64,000 bases of DNA, taken from positions 3,658,001 through 3,722,000 of the forward strand of contig JAPNXP010000005.1 in the NCBI GenBank assembly GCA_028753945.1, written 5' to 3'. Positions 41,696 to 52,826 of this stretch are shown here, one piece after another. The stretch comes from Hexactinellida sp. DTS-2022 (lineage: Eukaryota; Porifera; Hexactinellida). Both the position numbers and the translations under genes were made by a program. The notes beneath the pieces are model-generated. The model was not told the origin of the DNA. It did no database searches and worked only from the letters and a program-made list of their open reading frames with translations. Each line of letters starts with the position of its first letter. Within the stretch, counting starts at the first letter, position 1.

Positions 41696-42244
41696 CAGGG
41701 TTGCCGTGGGTATGGGAATCCTGTGGGAATTCCCACAGAATTCCCATATAGGATGGGAATGGGAAATTTTTTTAGCCTATGGGAATTCCCACATGTGGGA
41801 ATCCTGTGGGAAACCTATGGGAATCCTATGGAAATTCCCACATGTGGGAATCCTATGGGAATTCCCATAGGATTATCAATAGAATTTCCACACATTCATA
41901 TAGATCATATTACCAATAAAGCATAGTGTACATTATGGTTGTAGACAAACCATAATGATTCATGAACACTATATAGGCGAATTCCCATACGTAGGAATCC
42001 TGTGTAAAATTGTAAATGCTATGGGATTTCCCACATGTGGGAATCCTGTGGGAATTCCCACATGTGGGAAATCCTATAGAAATCCCACATGTGGGAAATC
42101 CTATGGGAATTCCCACATGTGGGAATCCTGTGGGAATCCTATGCATATGGGAAATCCTGTGGGAATCCTATGGGAATTCCCACAGAAATCCTGTGGGAAT
42201 GGGATGGGAATGGGAATGAAAATTCCCTTCCCACGGCAACCCTG
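41696..42244. mobile_element. hAT-like MITE, TSD CAGGCCAC, made of GGGAATTCCCACATGTG units
   Basis: Perfect TSD CAGGCCAC at 41688-41695 and 42245-42252. Termini CAGGGTTGCCGTGGG and CCCACGGCAACCCTG, 15 bp perfect. The interior is nearly all GGGAATCC and GGGAATTCCCACATGTGGGA palindromic units (about 20), with an AT-rich non-repetitive core at 41870-41990. The reading frames here only translate the repeat. Nested within an older element marked by CAGGCCACA and GGCTGCATGCGGCC. Confidence 0.95.
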
Positions 42245-42345
42245 CAGGCCACACATGATACAAATTTCATTGGGCTATCAGGCCACACATAAGGTTGTTT
42301 CAGGCTGCATGCGGCCTGAAAAACCTAGTTTGCTGAACCCCGGGC
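42245..42345. mobile_element. Right part of an older hAT-like element
   Basis: GGCTGCATGCGGCCTGAAAA and CTAGTTTGCTGAACCC resemble the inverted end of CAGGGTTTCGCAAACTCG at 7063. Its left end was not located. Confidence 0.4.
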
Positions 42346-42817
42346 TAATACTTATTGGGAATTTCCTTTAAATTCTCTTAAAATATTATAATAGTAGTTT
42401 AACTAAAAAATTACTCGCAATATATTGGTTCTTTTCGCAATCTTCATCAAGTTGGCTCGAAGATTATTATAAATTCTATAATTAATAAAGAAACATTTCC
42501 TTCCAACCTGATCGAAAAGATTATCATCAAATTGCTTGCGATTATTAAAAGGTATGAATTTACAACATACAGACATTAATCCACATGTTTAAGCAAAGTC
42601 GTATATCATAATTTAGTGCAATGAAGTTATAATTTATAATTACACTATACGTAATTTGTAGTATATTTAATGAATTTAATCATATTTAACTGTAAGGCCA
42701 GGTAAAATAAATTAATTGTTTATCATCTGGATTTTTTCAGAAAATAGGGCGGCGGACGAGATTTTATTTTATTTTTTACTTCCATTGATTTATATACAAA
42801 TAATATTATCTTATGCC
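42346..42817. other. AT-rich interval, nothing recognised
   Basis: No coding frame or repeat match. TTATTTTATTTTTTACTTCC-type low complexity only. Confidence 0.4.
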
Positions 42818-44312
42818 AGGGACTTCTTTAATATAGGGACTGTAAACTTCGTTTTACGGTAAAATTAGCGTAGGACTAAAACATTATTGTTACTTATTGA
42901 TATCCCGTATTCCGCTAATGCTAGACACAGGAAATGTATTATTGTCGTATAGGAAGTCATATTTTGGGAGTCCAACGGTAATATTGGTTTATCTAAAATA
43001 TTTGTGGAATGTAAGTTATGCGATTTTCACACCCTTCCATATATGGTAATATTGTTAAAATCTCGAGATTACTTAACTTCATACATATGAAACGTATCAT
43101 TTTCGTACAGGAAATCATATTTTGGGAGTCCAACGGTCATATTGGTTTATCGAAAATATTTGTGGAATGTAAGTTATGCGATTCTCACACCTTTCCATAT
43201 ATGGTAATATTGTTAAAATCTCGAGATTAGTTAGTTTTATACATATGAAATTTATTATTGGCGAATGGGAAATGTGAATTCATATTTAGGGACTCAGTAG
43301 ATCACATTGATTTACCTAAGGCGTTCCCTTAGCCTATATCATTATTTTGGCACTCTCCACAGGAGGATTGCCCCGATCCTGTTTTGTAGTTTAGCTAATT
43401 CTTACCTATCAGATATCTGTCATTATGTTGTTTATTAAAAAATCTTGATAAGTTTCTTTCAAATCTATATTTAAATCAATGTTGTCCAATAAAATGTATT
43501 AAGTGGTGATGAGAAATGGATTTAGGACTACATATTCTGATAAAATTCAAAAAAATTTAATACTTTATACATTAATTTCCCAATAACTCTACTGTTATTC
43601 AACAGACCGGCTAACTGGTTAATAAAATCTCTAACCGTTAACCGATGTCAGCAACGGTAACCGGTTAACCGAATCCAGCCTTGTTTTTTTTTAATAAACA
43701 ACATAGTGACAGATATCTGATATGTAAGTATTAGCTAAACTACAAAACAGGGTAGGGGGAATCCCCCTGTGGAGAGTGCCAAAATAATAATATAGGCTAA
43801 GGGGAACGCCTTAGGTAAATCAATGTGATCTACTGACCCCTAAATATGAATTCACATTTCCCATTCGCCAATAATAAATTTCATATGTATAAAACTAACT
43901 AATCTCGAGATTTTAACAATATTACCATATATGGAAAGGTGTGAGAATCGCATAACTTACATTCCACAAATATTTTCGATAAACCAATATGACCGTTGGA
44001 CTCCCAAAATATGATTTCCTGTACGAAAATGATACGTTTCATATGTATGAAGTTAAGTAATCTCGAGATTTTAACAATATTACCATATATGGAAGGGTGT
44101 GAAAATCGCATAACTTACATTCCACAAATATTTTGGATAAACCAATATTACCGTTGGACTCCCAAAATATGACTTCCTATACGACAATAATACATTTCCT
44201 GTGTCTAGCATTAGCGGATTACGGGATATCAATAAGTAACAATACTGTTTTAGGCCTACGCTAATTTTACCGTAAAAAGAAGTTTACAGTCCCAATATTA
44301 AAGAAGTCCCTG
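42818..44312. mobile_element. 1.5-kb element with about 625-bp terminal inverted repeats, TSD CTTATGCC
   Basis: TSD CTTATGCC at 42810-42817 and 44313-44320. Ends AGGGACTTCTTTAATA and TATTAAAGAAGTCCCTG. Arms 42818-43443 and 43685-44312 are almost identical in inverted orientation: a 70-codon frame in one arm (43018-43230) is reproduced exactly on the opposite strand at 43899-44111. The arms are themselves tandemly duplicated (CATATTTTGGGAGTCCAACG twice each). The spacer is about 240 bp with no transposase. CAGGG-like ends and an 8-bp TSD suggest hAT. A transcript would fold into dsRNA over 600 bp. Confidence 0.92.
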
Positions 44313-44320
44313 CTTATGCC

Positions 44321-44770
44321 AAACAATAAATATTTTTATTTTATTTTATTAGAAAATCACATGACAATGCCCAAATAATTAAAGTAATTCCCAAAAATAC
44401 AAGACTAATTATACATTAGTACTTTACACAAGTTTATAGCTAATATTTTACGACTATGTTCATAAGATAACAAATAAATATATCCGGAAGGGGGGTAATT
44501 ATTTATTTTATATTAATATAAAATAAGGATATTAAAAAAATATCCAAGTAGCATCTAAATCCGGGATAGTAAATATTTACGCGTTCCAAATTCCAAACAT
44601 CCACTACAAGTAAAGGCGTATAATGTATAAAATTTTGTAATTGCAAGGAGAGGGGGGGAAATCCCCCCCCCCCACCCCCAAATTGATAAATATCCATAGA
44701 GAGAAAATTATCTCAAAGTAATTTACAAAATAGTTGGCATGTGTTTAATATTATTAGGAATTTCAAGTTA
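44321..44770. other. AT-rich interval
   Basis: 44640-44690 holds GGGGGGAAATCCCCCCCCCC, likely a decayed MITE end. No gene. Confidence 0.35.
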
Positions 44771-44779
44771 TGTCTCAAA

Positions 44780-45150
44780 CAGGGTTGTTTGATATAAATC
44801 ATGATTTAAATCAATGATTTTTATTAATAAAATCATGATTTAAATCAAAAATCTGATTAAATCAAAGAAGTTTGATTAAAATAAAAAAAGTCGGACTTTT
44901 TTGATTTAAATCAGATTATTTATGTGACTTATGTCTATTGTTTTTTGCGAAAAAAAAAGAAATACATTGATAATGAGTCAAATTACATTGATAATGAGTC
45001 ATTAACAATGTAATTAATCTATTAGCCAAATAATATACGCCAGTGTGATATAGATTGCAAAAAAACAATTAAAATCAAAATTCTGATTTAAATAAAAAAA
45101 ATCGGAATTTTTTGATTTTTTTTTTAAAATCATGATTTTTATCAATCCTG
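44780..45150. mobile_element. hAT-like MITE with AAATCATGATTTAAATC units
   Basis: Left CAGGGTTGTTTGATATAAATC, right TGATTTTTATCAATCCTG are inverted. The body is repeats of ATCATGATTTAAATC. GTCTCAAA precedes the left end and CTCTCAAA lies six bases past the right end, an eroded TSD. Confidence 0.75.
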
Positions 45151-45444
45151 CGTGACTCTCAAACAAGGCTATAAGTATAACCAGTGGCGCAAACAGGGGG
45201 CGCGGGAATAAATAATATTAGGATATTTACATTATTTAGTATGGACTTGTTACTGTATTGGTTTCATGAATGGTTACAAATCGATATCTGGGTATCTCGC
45301 AATCCATTTTTTTAGGGTCGCTCGCTACACGCGCTCCGCGCCCCCCAACTTTCACCTCATACTTCCAAAACCCATGATATAACCCTTGATTCATATCACG
45401 GGTTATACTGACGGAACGAATTTGATAATGAGTTTGGGGTGGCT

Positions 45445-45872
45445 TTCATCTAGGCAAAATTTTCTGGGAGTCTAGATTAAGTTTGAGCTCGCTCACAAGC
45501 GCCTAAAATACTCATCTTGTGTGACGCCTATGAGAGCATCTCCCAATTTTTGCGCGCCTAGATAAGTTATCTTACTAAATTACGCACCTGGATGCAGGGG
45601 CGTAAACTTGGGGTGTGCGGCGGGTGCCTGGCACCCTGACGGCTGTGATGCCATGGTGCCAAAGGTGTCTGGCACCCTGGCATTTTCAAACCGAAATTAA
45701 CCCCACAAACTTAATTTAGCAGATGGCGAGCTAAATAATTTTTTAATTAATATACAAAAACACAAAATGAATAGTTATCCAGAAAAATATATAACTAGGG
45801 GATGAACAAAGTGTCGTGGCACCATGGGTATTTTGATGAAGTTTACGCCCATGCCTGGATGAAACCCTGGGC
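45445..45872. mobile_element. Copy of the CTGGATGAAA MITE, interrupted
   Basis: Left TGGCTTTCATCTAGGC, right CCTGGATGAAACCCTGG match the ends of 25333-25546. Internal GAGCATCTCCC and TAGATTAAGTTTGAGCTC are shared. Split by the insertion 45595-45853. Confidence 0.75.
45595..45853. mobile_element. Nested hAT-like MITE, TSD CCTGGATG
   Basis: Perfect TSD CCTGGATG at 45587-45594 and 45854-45861. Termini CAGGGGCGTAAACTTGGGG and GATGAAGTTTACGCCCATG. 259 bp. Contains GGTGCCTGGCACC-type palindromes. Confidence 0.93.
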
Positions 45873-45922
45873 GTTTGGAAATTTTCTGAAAACTTCATAA
45901 ATTCCATTCCAAAATGCTCAAT

Positions 45923-46062
45923 ACAGTAGAACCTCGTTAGTACGAACATGGTTAATACGAATTTCCGGATAAGACGAACAAACAGTTCCACAAAATCTGG
46001 TCCCTACAATGGCGATTCAATGGGTATTACTCCGGCTAATACGAACTCCGGAAAAAGCGAAC
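45923..46062. mobile_element. Partial pogo-type MITE (CAGTAGAACCTCGTTAG family)
   Basis: CAGTAGAACCTCGTTAGTAC and GGTTAATACGAATTTCCGG, followed by GCTAATACGAACTCCGG; the right terminus is lost. Confidence 0.65.
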
Positions 46063-46336
46063 AAATGTTTACATATATGGATTTTTGTATAATTGAGACA
46101 CAGATCCTACTTTTATTGAAGACAACATGCAGAGTTGACCTATAAATCAATCTGGTTAATTACTATAAACATTGGTAATCCTCAACAAAGTATTTTAATT
46201 AAACGTACAAATATATATTATAAATCAATATGGATTATGGAATTGATTTGGATTAAGATTTCAATCCATCCGGACCTTGAATAAGTTAAATGTATGTTAA
46301 ATTGTTAATGTGTGCCATATAAAAATTGGTTCTAAC

Positions 46337-46777
46337 CAAGGTTGCAACCGAATACTGATATATTTGGTTGAACCGAATATTATTCGCGAATAGTTGATAT
46401 TCGGTTGCCAACATGATATCATTATTCGGTATTCAGTTGCCCGACCGAATATCATTATTCGGTATTCGGTTGCCCAAACGAATATCATTATTCGGTATTC
46501 GGGCTCCCGAGCGAATATAATCAGTATTCATATTAGTTTTCCCATCCGAATATTCTAATTACGTGTATTCGTATTCGGTTAGGGCAACCAAAGATTATCG
46601 GTATTCGTATTCGTTCTACCAACCTATTAGTGAATATCATCAGTATTAGTATTTGGTTGACGTAACCAAATATTATCATTATCAGTATTCGGTTGAAGCA
46701 ACCGAATATCAGTATCAGTATTCGGTAGGGCAACAATTCATGAATACTGATATTCGGTTCGAGCGGTTTCAACATTG
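46337..46777. mobile_element. hAT-like MITE, TSD GTTCTAAC, ATTCGGTTG repeats
   Basis: TSD GTTCTAAC at 46329-46336 and 46778-46785. Termini CAAGGTTGCAACCGAATA and TTCGAGCGGTTTCAACATTG. The interior is a run of GGTTGCCCGACCGAATAT-type palindromic units. 441 bp. Related to 29022-29350. Confidence 0.9.
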
Positions 46778-47127
46778 GTTCTAACTTAAATAATGACTCT
46801 GCTAACAACTATCACAACTCGACTAATTACATATTTGGCCCACCCGACCAATTTGTCACCAATCCGAAAAACGGTTGATAAACACATTATGGAATATGCG
46901 GACAGATGGTTAAACCCAGAAGAATGAAAACAAGGTTTCGTAGCTGTCCAGATGTTTTAGCATACCTTCTCTTCCCTCAGGTTAGATAACCTGACAGAGT
47001 CTACTTGTCGGATGCGCAATAAGCAAATAAATAATTTAGCATGGATATGAGGTAGAAATAAAATAATTCTTATTGGTTGATTAATATAAATGTATAAAAA
47101 CAATTTCGGTTTCCGCCATTCCTCATA

Positions 47128-47299
47128 CAGTAGAACCTCCATAATCCGACCCTCTATTATCCAGAATTTAGCAGAACCGAAACTTTTAACTTATCCCAAT
47201 GAGTATCGGACTATGCATTAGAGCCTGGATAATCCGACAATTTGGCAAACCTACATTTTTCCCCTATCCAAAGGGTGTCGGATTAGACAAGTTCTACTG
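47128..47299. mobile_element. Pogo-type MITE (CAGTAGAACCTCCATAATCCG)
   Basis: TA|CAGTAGAACCTCCATAATCC at left, GGATTAGACAAGTTCTACTG at right. On the minus strand the right terminus supplies the CAG-TAG that ends the frame at 47297. Confidence 0.8.
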
Positions 47300-47550
47300 C
47301 AAATCCTCATATATCCTCAACATCCTCATATACCCAAAAAGTCCGAGAGTTATAATGATGTATTTAGAATAATTTGATGGCTGATGAATATGAAGACTGA
47401 AGAGTGCCAAATTCCTAACATTGAGATAATAGTATAAATCAGAATACATGGGGTCATTTTTTTCTTGACTACAAGTCTCGAATGCCGACAATTTCGTCGT
47501 GATTCGAGGACTTAAATCATGCAAATAACAAATAACTTTACTCCAATCCT
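47297..47550 (-). CDS. Possible coding fragment, unrecognised
   Basis: A frame with ICYLHDLSPRITTKLSAFET and YSDLYYYLNVRNLALFSLHI looks protein-like and is closed by a stop contributed by the MITE at 47128-47299. No family recognised and no clear splice sites. Confidence 0.25.
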
Positions 47551-47837
47551 TTTTTTGGAGGTTGTAAAGTATAGTTTATGGTAGATATTATCCATAAATG
47601 CAGCCGTTGTGTACCATACTCCAAAAAGTAGGTGGGTAAACTATATCTAACAATTGAAAGCGTTGGCAAACAGTGTTTCCGTAGCACATGTTCATAGGAA
47701 ATACCTACTAATATCTAAATTTAACATCCTGTATACAATTTCCTTCTTGCCAATTTGTGCATTCAATAATAGGAAATGTAGATAGGAACTGTTGTTTCTT
47801 GGGGAGTGCTATGTCTCACAAATTAACTGGTGTTTGT

Positions 47838-48070
47838 CTGTAAGTGCGTATGATTGACACGGTAATATTTCAGAATCTGGGCAATAAAAAGTGCTGCGGT
47901 TGTTGAACACTCGTGAATAGTTCTTCCAGCAATATTCACAAGTGCAAGTAACAAGCTTGGGACATATTTCTCTTGAGATTTTGACCCATTGAATAATTTG
48001 GTATCTTAAAGCACAATCTGTACAGCACGTGCAAGGTAAACTTTCCTTATTGAAGCACCAATAGCTTTAT
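47838..48070 (-). pseudogene. Possible decayed exon, unrecognised
   Basis: Minus strand reads ELVFDKAIGASIRKVYLARA, then a stop, then KYVPSLLLALVNIAGRTIHE and STTAALFIAQIL in the same frame. The amphipathic protein-like sequence with one stop suggests a decayed exon. May relate to 47297-47550. Confidence 0.3.
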
Positions 48071-48104
48071 CAAACACAAGCTCTCACTTTAAAGTGAGCT
48101 CGCT

Positions 48105-48312
48105 ATGAAATTATATTTTCTAAAGCAAATTTTATTTAATAAATTATTCTGCCTCTACAATAAATATATATATACAAAATATACATATACTAAATGTTTA
48201 CATGGGGCAGAGGGGAAGGACTGCAAGGAACAAAAGAACCATTCTAGGCAGTCCGTTCGAAGTACAATGTTGAAACTAGTACAATAAAGACTTAGTATAA
48301 TATTAGGTAAAA
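48105..48312 (+). other. Duplicated gene 3' end with AATAAA
   Basis: TTTACATGGGGCAGAGGGGA, AGGACTGCAAGGAACAAAAG, ACAATGTTGAAACTAGTACA and AATAAAGACTTAGTA recur on the minus strand at 56640-56431. Contains a polyadenylation signal at about 48283. Probably a segmental or retro-copied 3' UTR of the gene at 56.4-60.7 kb. Confidence 0.6.
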
Positions 48313-48371
48313 ATAAGGTGTTCTTATAATGTGTCACCGATCCCATGTTACGGATGGTTTATCTAAAGTCT

Positions 48372-48853
48372 GTACTATTAAAACACAAGGCTGTGTGTAT
48401 ATATATATTTGTTTTTATGTTCCGAGTTGATTGAAGAAAGTGGACTGTTTCCAAATGTGACTTTCGTCATATAGGGGTAACTTTTTGCACCCGCCAACAA
48501 GTTTAGGTTTCCATTCAAAATTTCTCATACCTCGACAAGTTATGACGTCAACGTCATTGTCACATTTCGAGTACCCTGAAGTCACTTAATCACACATAAT
48601 TCCAGCCCTCTAAGAGATAAAAATCTGAAAATTTAAAAGAACATGCACATTAATGATGCGGACACGTTGGTCACACCAGATTGCCAATATGCTTACTCAA
48701 TAGCGCATTATGACGTAATCACTAAAATTTCACATTGTTAAATTGACCATTTAGGCCTATTTACGCTTTATAATCAATGTTAGAAGTATGTAAACCACAC
48801 ACAAACCGCAAAGCGGTTGGTGTGTGGTTGTGTTCTGCCGCGAAGCGCGCTAG
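48372..48853 (+). mobile_element. Helitron, non-autonomous, copy 3
   Basis: Starts near TACTATTAAAACACAAGG and ends CCGCGAAGCGCGCTAG before T, with AACCGC..GCGGTT hairpin. Body matches 19407-19911 throughout (TGACGTCA, GCACATTAATGATGCGGACA). Confidence 0.82.
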
Positions 48854-48944
48854 TTTGGATTAAAGTATTAGGTTTTGCTCTTATAAAACTCACTACAATG
48901 TTTTGTAAAATAGGAAGGTACTCTCAAAAATAAGGGTATATTAT

Positions 48945-49336
48945 CAGGGCCGTGCGAGCCTATTGATACCTGTCCAGGTCAAACCTAACTAGAGTAAGCA
49001 TCATTGCTACCCATTGTCAAAAATATGTATATATTAACTTCTTAAAATCTTGATATCATGGTTTCCTTCATTTGAGTTGTCACTAGAAAATTATACTAGT
49101 TTAAACATTAAACATTATCTTATTAATTGTTTTGAAACTCAGAAAGTTAGTGAGAACCTGGTCTGGAAAAAATCTGCCCAGGTTTGACCTGATCAGTTTG
49201 TATTAGTGACCAGAGGCGGCGCCAGGATTTCAGGGGGGGCCACTGTACAACAACGTTATTCTAGGGGGGGCCAGCCTGAAAACATGGCCCCCTGCCCCCC
49301 CCCCCTGGCTCCGCCACTGTTAGTGGCACGGCCCTG
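48945..49336. mobile_element. CAGGGCCGTGCG MITE, copy 3, interrupted
   Basis: Ends CAGGGCCGTGCGAGCCTATT and GTTAGTGGCACGGCCCTG. The middle is diverged from copies 1 and 2 and contains the insertion 49211-49319. Confidence 0.85.
49211..49319. mobile_element. 109-bp hAT-like MITE (CAGTGGCGGAGCC family) nested in the previous
   Basis: Termini CAGAGGCGGCGCCAGG and CCTGGCTCCGCCACTG. Flanks TTAGTGAC (49203-49210) and TTAGTGGC (49320-49327) are a 7/8 TSD; copies 1 and 2 show the empty site ATTAGTGGCACGG. Confidence 0.9.
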
Positions 49337-49499
49337 ATTACTCCGAAGATGCGGTATTCTATTGTAAAATGTTTGCCTATATAACTCTGTTCTACATTAT
49401 CTCAATTTAAGTTGATCCTCAGAGAACGACCTTATTATTTTATCTGAACAAAAATTTATATAAGACTAAAATCGAAGCTATATAGCCCACATTTCATTC

Positions 49500-49685
49500 T
49501 ATAGAAAGTCTCGTTGCCCGGCGCTGCACTCAAATTAAATTAACTGAAGAAGGAGATTTGGGATTCCAGATCTCGGAGGCATACTCGAGATGAAAGCGTA
49601 CCAAAGCGGTATACAAGGACTCGAAAGTGGACAAAAGGTTCTTACATCCGTGTAAGCTGCGACGAATAACAGTATAAGAACACAT
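49500..49685 (-). pseudogene. LINE reverse transcriptase C-terminal fragment
   Basis: Minus strand encodes SYTVIRRSLHGCKNLLSTFE, LYTALVRFHLEYASEIWNPK and VQRRATR, the conserved thumb/connection region of non-LTR reverse transcriptases (the LVRPxLEYAxxVW..P and VQRRATR signature). A stop separates LI from VQRRATR. Upstream palm domain is absent, truncated by a P34 unit at 49690. Confidence 0.8.
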
Positions 49686-49689
49686 TATT

Positions 49690-49724
49690 ACTGTGCCGAC
49701 TATACTATAGTATAGTGGCCCAGT
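49690..49724 (+). repeat. P34 palindrome, single copy
   Basis: Perfect copy of the palindrome with CTGTGCCG and GGCCCAGT shoulders; followed 40 bp later by a hairpin in reverse orientation. Confidence 0.93.
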
Positions 49725-49763
49725 TCTAATCTTAGTGCTATGGTATATTAAATATAACAATAA

Positions 49764-49882
49764 AATCCCAAATTGCAGCCTGTGCCGACGCATGTTCCTT
49801 TGGTGGCACTATATTTTTGTGGTGGTTTATTGATAGAACCTCCAAAGAAACATGCTGTCGGCACAGCTGCATTTTTGGATTT
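49764..49882 (-). repeat. H hairpin, copy 6
   Basis: Left arm GTGCCGACGCATGTTCC, right arm CATGCTGTCGGCAC: the bulge lies on the opposite side, as expected for reverse orientation. Confidence 0.92.
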
Positions 49883-50313
49883 TTTTTCGCCATCACTATG
49901 AAGGTGTTAAATTATTTCAGAAAGGTGTTTCAAAAGGCAACGACCCTTAGTGAGTTGGAAGTTTCGTTTTAGCTCACTTCATTTCAAAGATATTCAAGTT
50001 TCAGTAGATTATAATAAGTGATGAGTCAGCATTTTTTATGTGCGTGTTGGGTGATCACCCAACACCAACCAACCCATTCGAAATATAGAATTCACAAAAT
50101 TGTAAAACAAATTTTTTTGACGATGTCATCATCACCTCAAGGTGTCTAGACCATTTATTCCATTGTTACGTGGCATAAGGATCAATTGATAAATTTGACA
50201 TTTGTTTCTATCTTCTATAATCTCTGAGATTTATGATATTTAATTAATTAGTATAAATACCTAATCATATTATTTATAATATAACACTAATTTCAAATGT
50301 CAACTTACAATTA

Positions 50314-50498
50314 CAGTCAACTCCGCTTAATTGGGACACCGGTTAATCGGTTTCTCCGCTTAATCGGGTCAAAATTTCACAGGATTTATAGGACAGAATT
50401 ACAGTTTGGCTTACAATATTTTCGGTTAATCGGTTTCTCCGCTTAATCGGGTCAAAACAACCTGGTCCCGATGTGACCCGATTAAGCGGAGTTGAATG
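50314..50498. mobile_element. Pogo-type MITE (CAGTCAACTCCGCTTAATTGGG)
   Basis: TA|CAGTCAACTCCGCTTAATTG at left, GATTAAGCGGAGTTGAATG|TA at right; GGTTAATCGGTTTCTCCGC twice inside. The uninserted paralogue at about 62960 lacks it. Confidence 0.88.
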
Positions 50499-50765
50499 TA
50501 TTAAGTTAAATTATTTTGTCATAAATAATATATTGATTAATTTGGCTATCAAATTTCAATTCCGCACACTCGATAAGCCCTAATAAACAAATTGGAAGCA
50601 TCTATATAAGTCATATACTGACTGAATTAATTATAATTAATTACGTCAGTATATTAACAGTGCAATAATATACTCGCAGAAGTAAATATAATCACATAAT
50701 CTGTCGTTGTTATGGAAATCTTAGTTTTCAATTAGAAAATAGATGAGATAATTGACACTTAATTC

Positions 50766-51417
<652 letters not shown>

Positions 51418-51419
51418 TA

Positions 51420-52306
51420 GGTAATGACTCACTATCTCAAAAATTATTGAAGTTAGGCATATAAAATGTATTATCGATGAATAGGAAGTTACCTATTCCG
51501 GACAGATCAGTACCAGTCTAGTCTACATAACATTCATAGTTTTTGAGTTATGGCACATTTTAGGAAATATACATTTTCCATGGCAACCGAGGAATGTGTC
51601 AACATTCCATTTATAATTTCGATATATTTTATTCTACTACTTCTGGGTATAACCATGTTCCAATTTTGAACATTTATAACGCGTTTAACTATGTTAAAGT
51701 ATGCTAGAAAAAAAGATAATTCGCAACCAAAATAACCATAACGTCATCAGATGATGACATATCACAATTCTGGAGGGTGCTATGTATACCTGGATACCAT
51801 ATTCCTATATAGTTTTAATACATTTTTCAGCTCTATCATTGCTAATTATTCAAATAAAGATCAATTCTCCATTTTGAAAATTAGAAACTGGCCTCTTTGT
51901 TTTATGGCCTTCTCGGCGACATACGTATATAGCCGTATATTAAGTAGGCCATGCATAAGTCTACTATCTGATAGATAATGACTGTATTGATTGGTTTGTA
52001 AGTTCATACAAGCGCAATGAAAACACTTGGAAGTTGGAATATTTTACAAGTTGATGATGATGTCAATTCTAGTATCTCTATTCAAAATAGTAACGTAATA
52101 CTACACGTATTCCTAATTTATATTAGTATTAATTAATCTTTAATTAATTGAATTAAACATTTGAAGTCTTCACAATTCAAACATTAATTAAATTATATTA
52201 CACTAAGATGAAATGTAATTTGAATATTGAAATTCAAGTTAAATTAAACATTGGGGAAGTGCAATCAGAAGGAGCACACTCCCATCCCGTCTGTGAGGGG
52301 ATTTTT
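51420..52306. other. Non-coding interval
   Basis: 51440-51500 is a short relative of the 42.8-kb element arm (ATAAAATGTATTATCGATG, AATAGGAAGTTACC). Remainder AT-rich; 75-codon frames have no recognisable product. Confidence 0.35.
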
Positions 52307-52413
52307 ACTGTGCCGACTATACTATAGTATAGTGGCCCAGGACTGATCTTACTGCCTTTATTATAATAATTAAATAATACTGTGCCGACTATACTATAGT
52401 ATAGTGGCCCAGT
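52307..52413 (+). repeat. Two P34 palindrome units
   Basis: Units at 52307 and 52379, each with the perfect 18-bp palindrome, linker CTTACTGCC, followed by (TTA)n and the composite repeat. Confidence 0.95.
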
Positions 52414-52826
52414 TTTAATCTTACTGCCTTGGTTATTATTACTTTTTTGGACACATTTTTGCACCTGTTTAATATTGAAACAGGAACAATAAATTGTACC
52501 CGAAAATTCAATTTATATGCATTCGATAGAGAATTAAATTCTACACCTTTTCACAGTGCACCAATTTTCAAATTTGCCTTAGTTTGTGCCACTATTGAGT
52601 TACAAATTTCCTTTGTTTACTAACACTTCAGTTCAATTGAAAGTGTTAAATCTAATTCTATAGTTTCAACTCGTTATTATTATATTGATTCAACTTGTGA
52701 GATCGAGTAGGCTTCTATTTTCCAATTGAAAACTAAGATTATATATTCATAACAACGACAGATTATGTGATTATATTTCCTTCTGCAAGAATACTCTTGC
52801 ACTGTTAATATACTGACGTAATTAAT

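Larger units (their letters stand above)
49764..50765 (-). repeat. Composite hairpin repeat, copy 3 (reverse)
   Basis: Hairpin, then reversed block C (TCACTATGAAGGTGTTAAAT, AAGGTGTCTAGACC) and block B to CTCATCTATTTTCTAATTG. Contains a pogo-type MITE at 50314-50498. Confidence 0.8.

Noticed and set aside
41651..42371. Several overlapping frames rich in GNPxGIPTCG
   Set aside because: They translate the palindromic GGGAATTCCC units of the MITE 41696-42244 and occur in several frames on both strands.
43018..44111. Two identical 70-codon frames on opposite strands as a duplicated gene
   Set aside because: They lie in the inverted arms of a non-coding TIR element and translate CCATATATGGTAATATTG-type sequence with no protein character.
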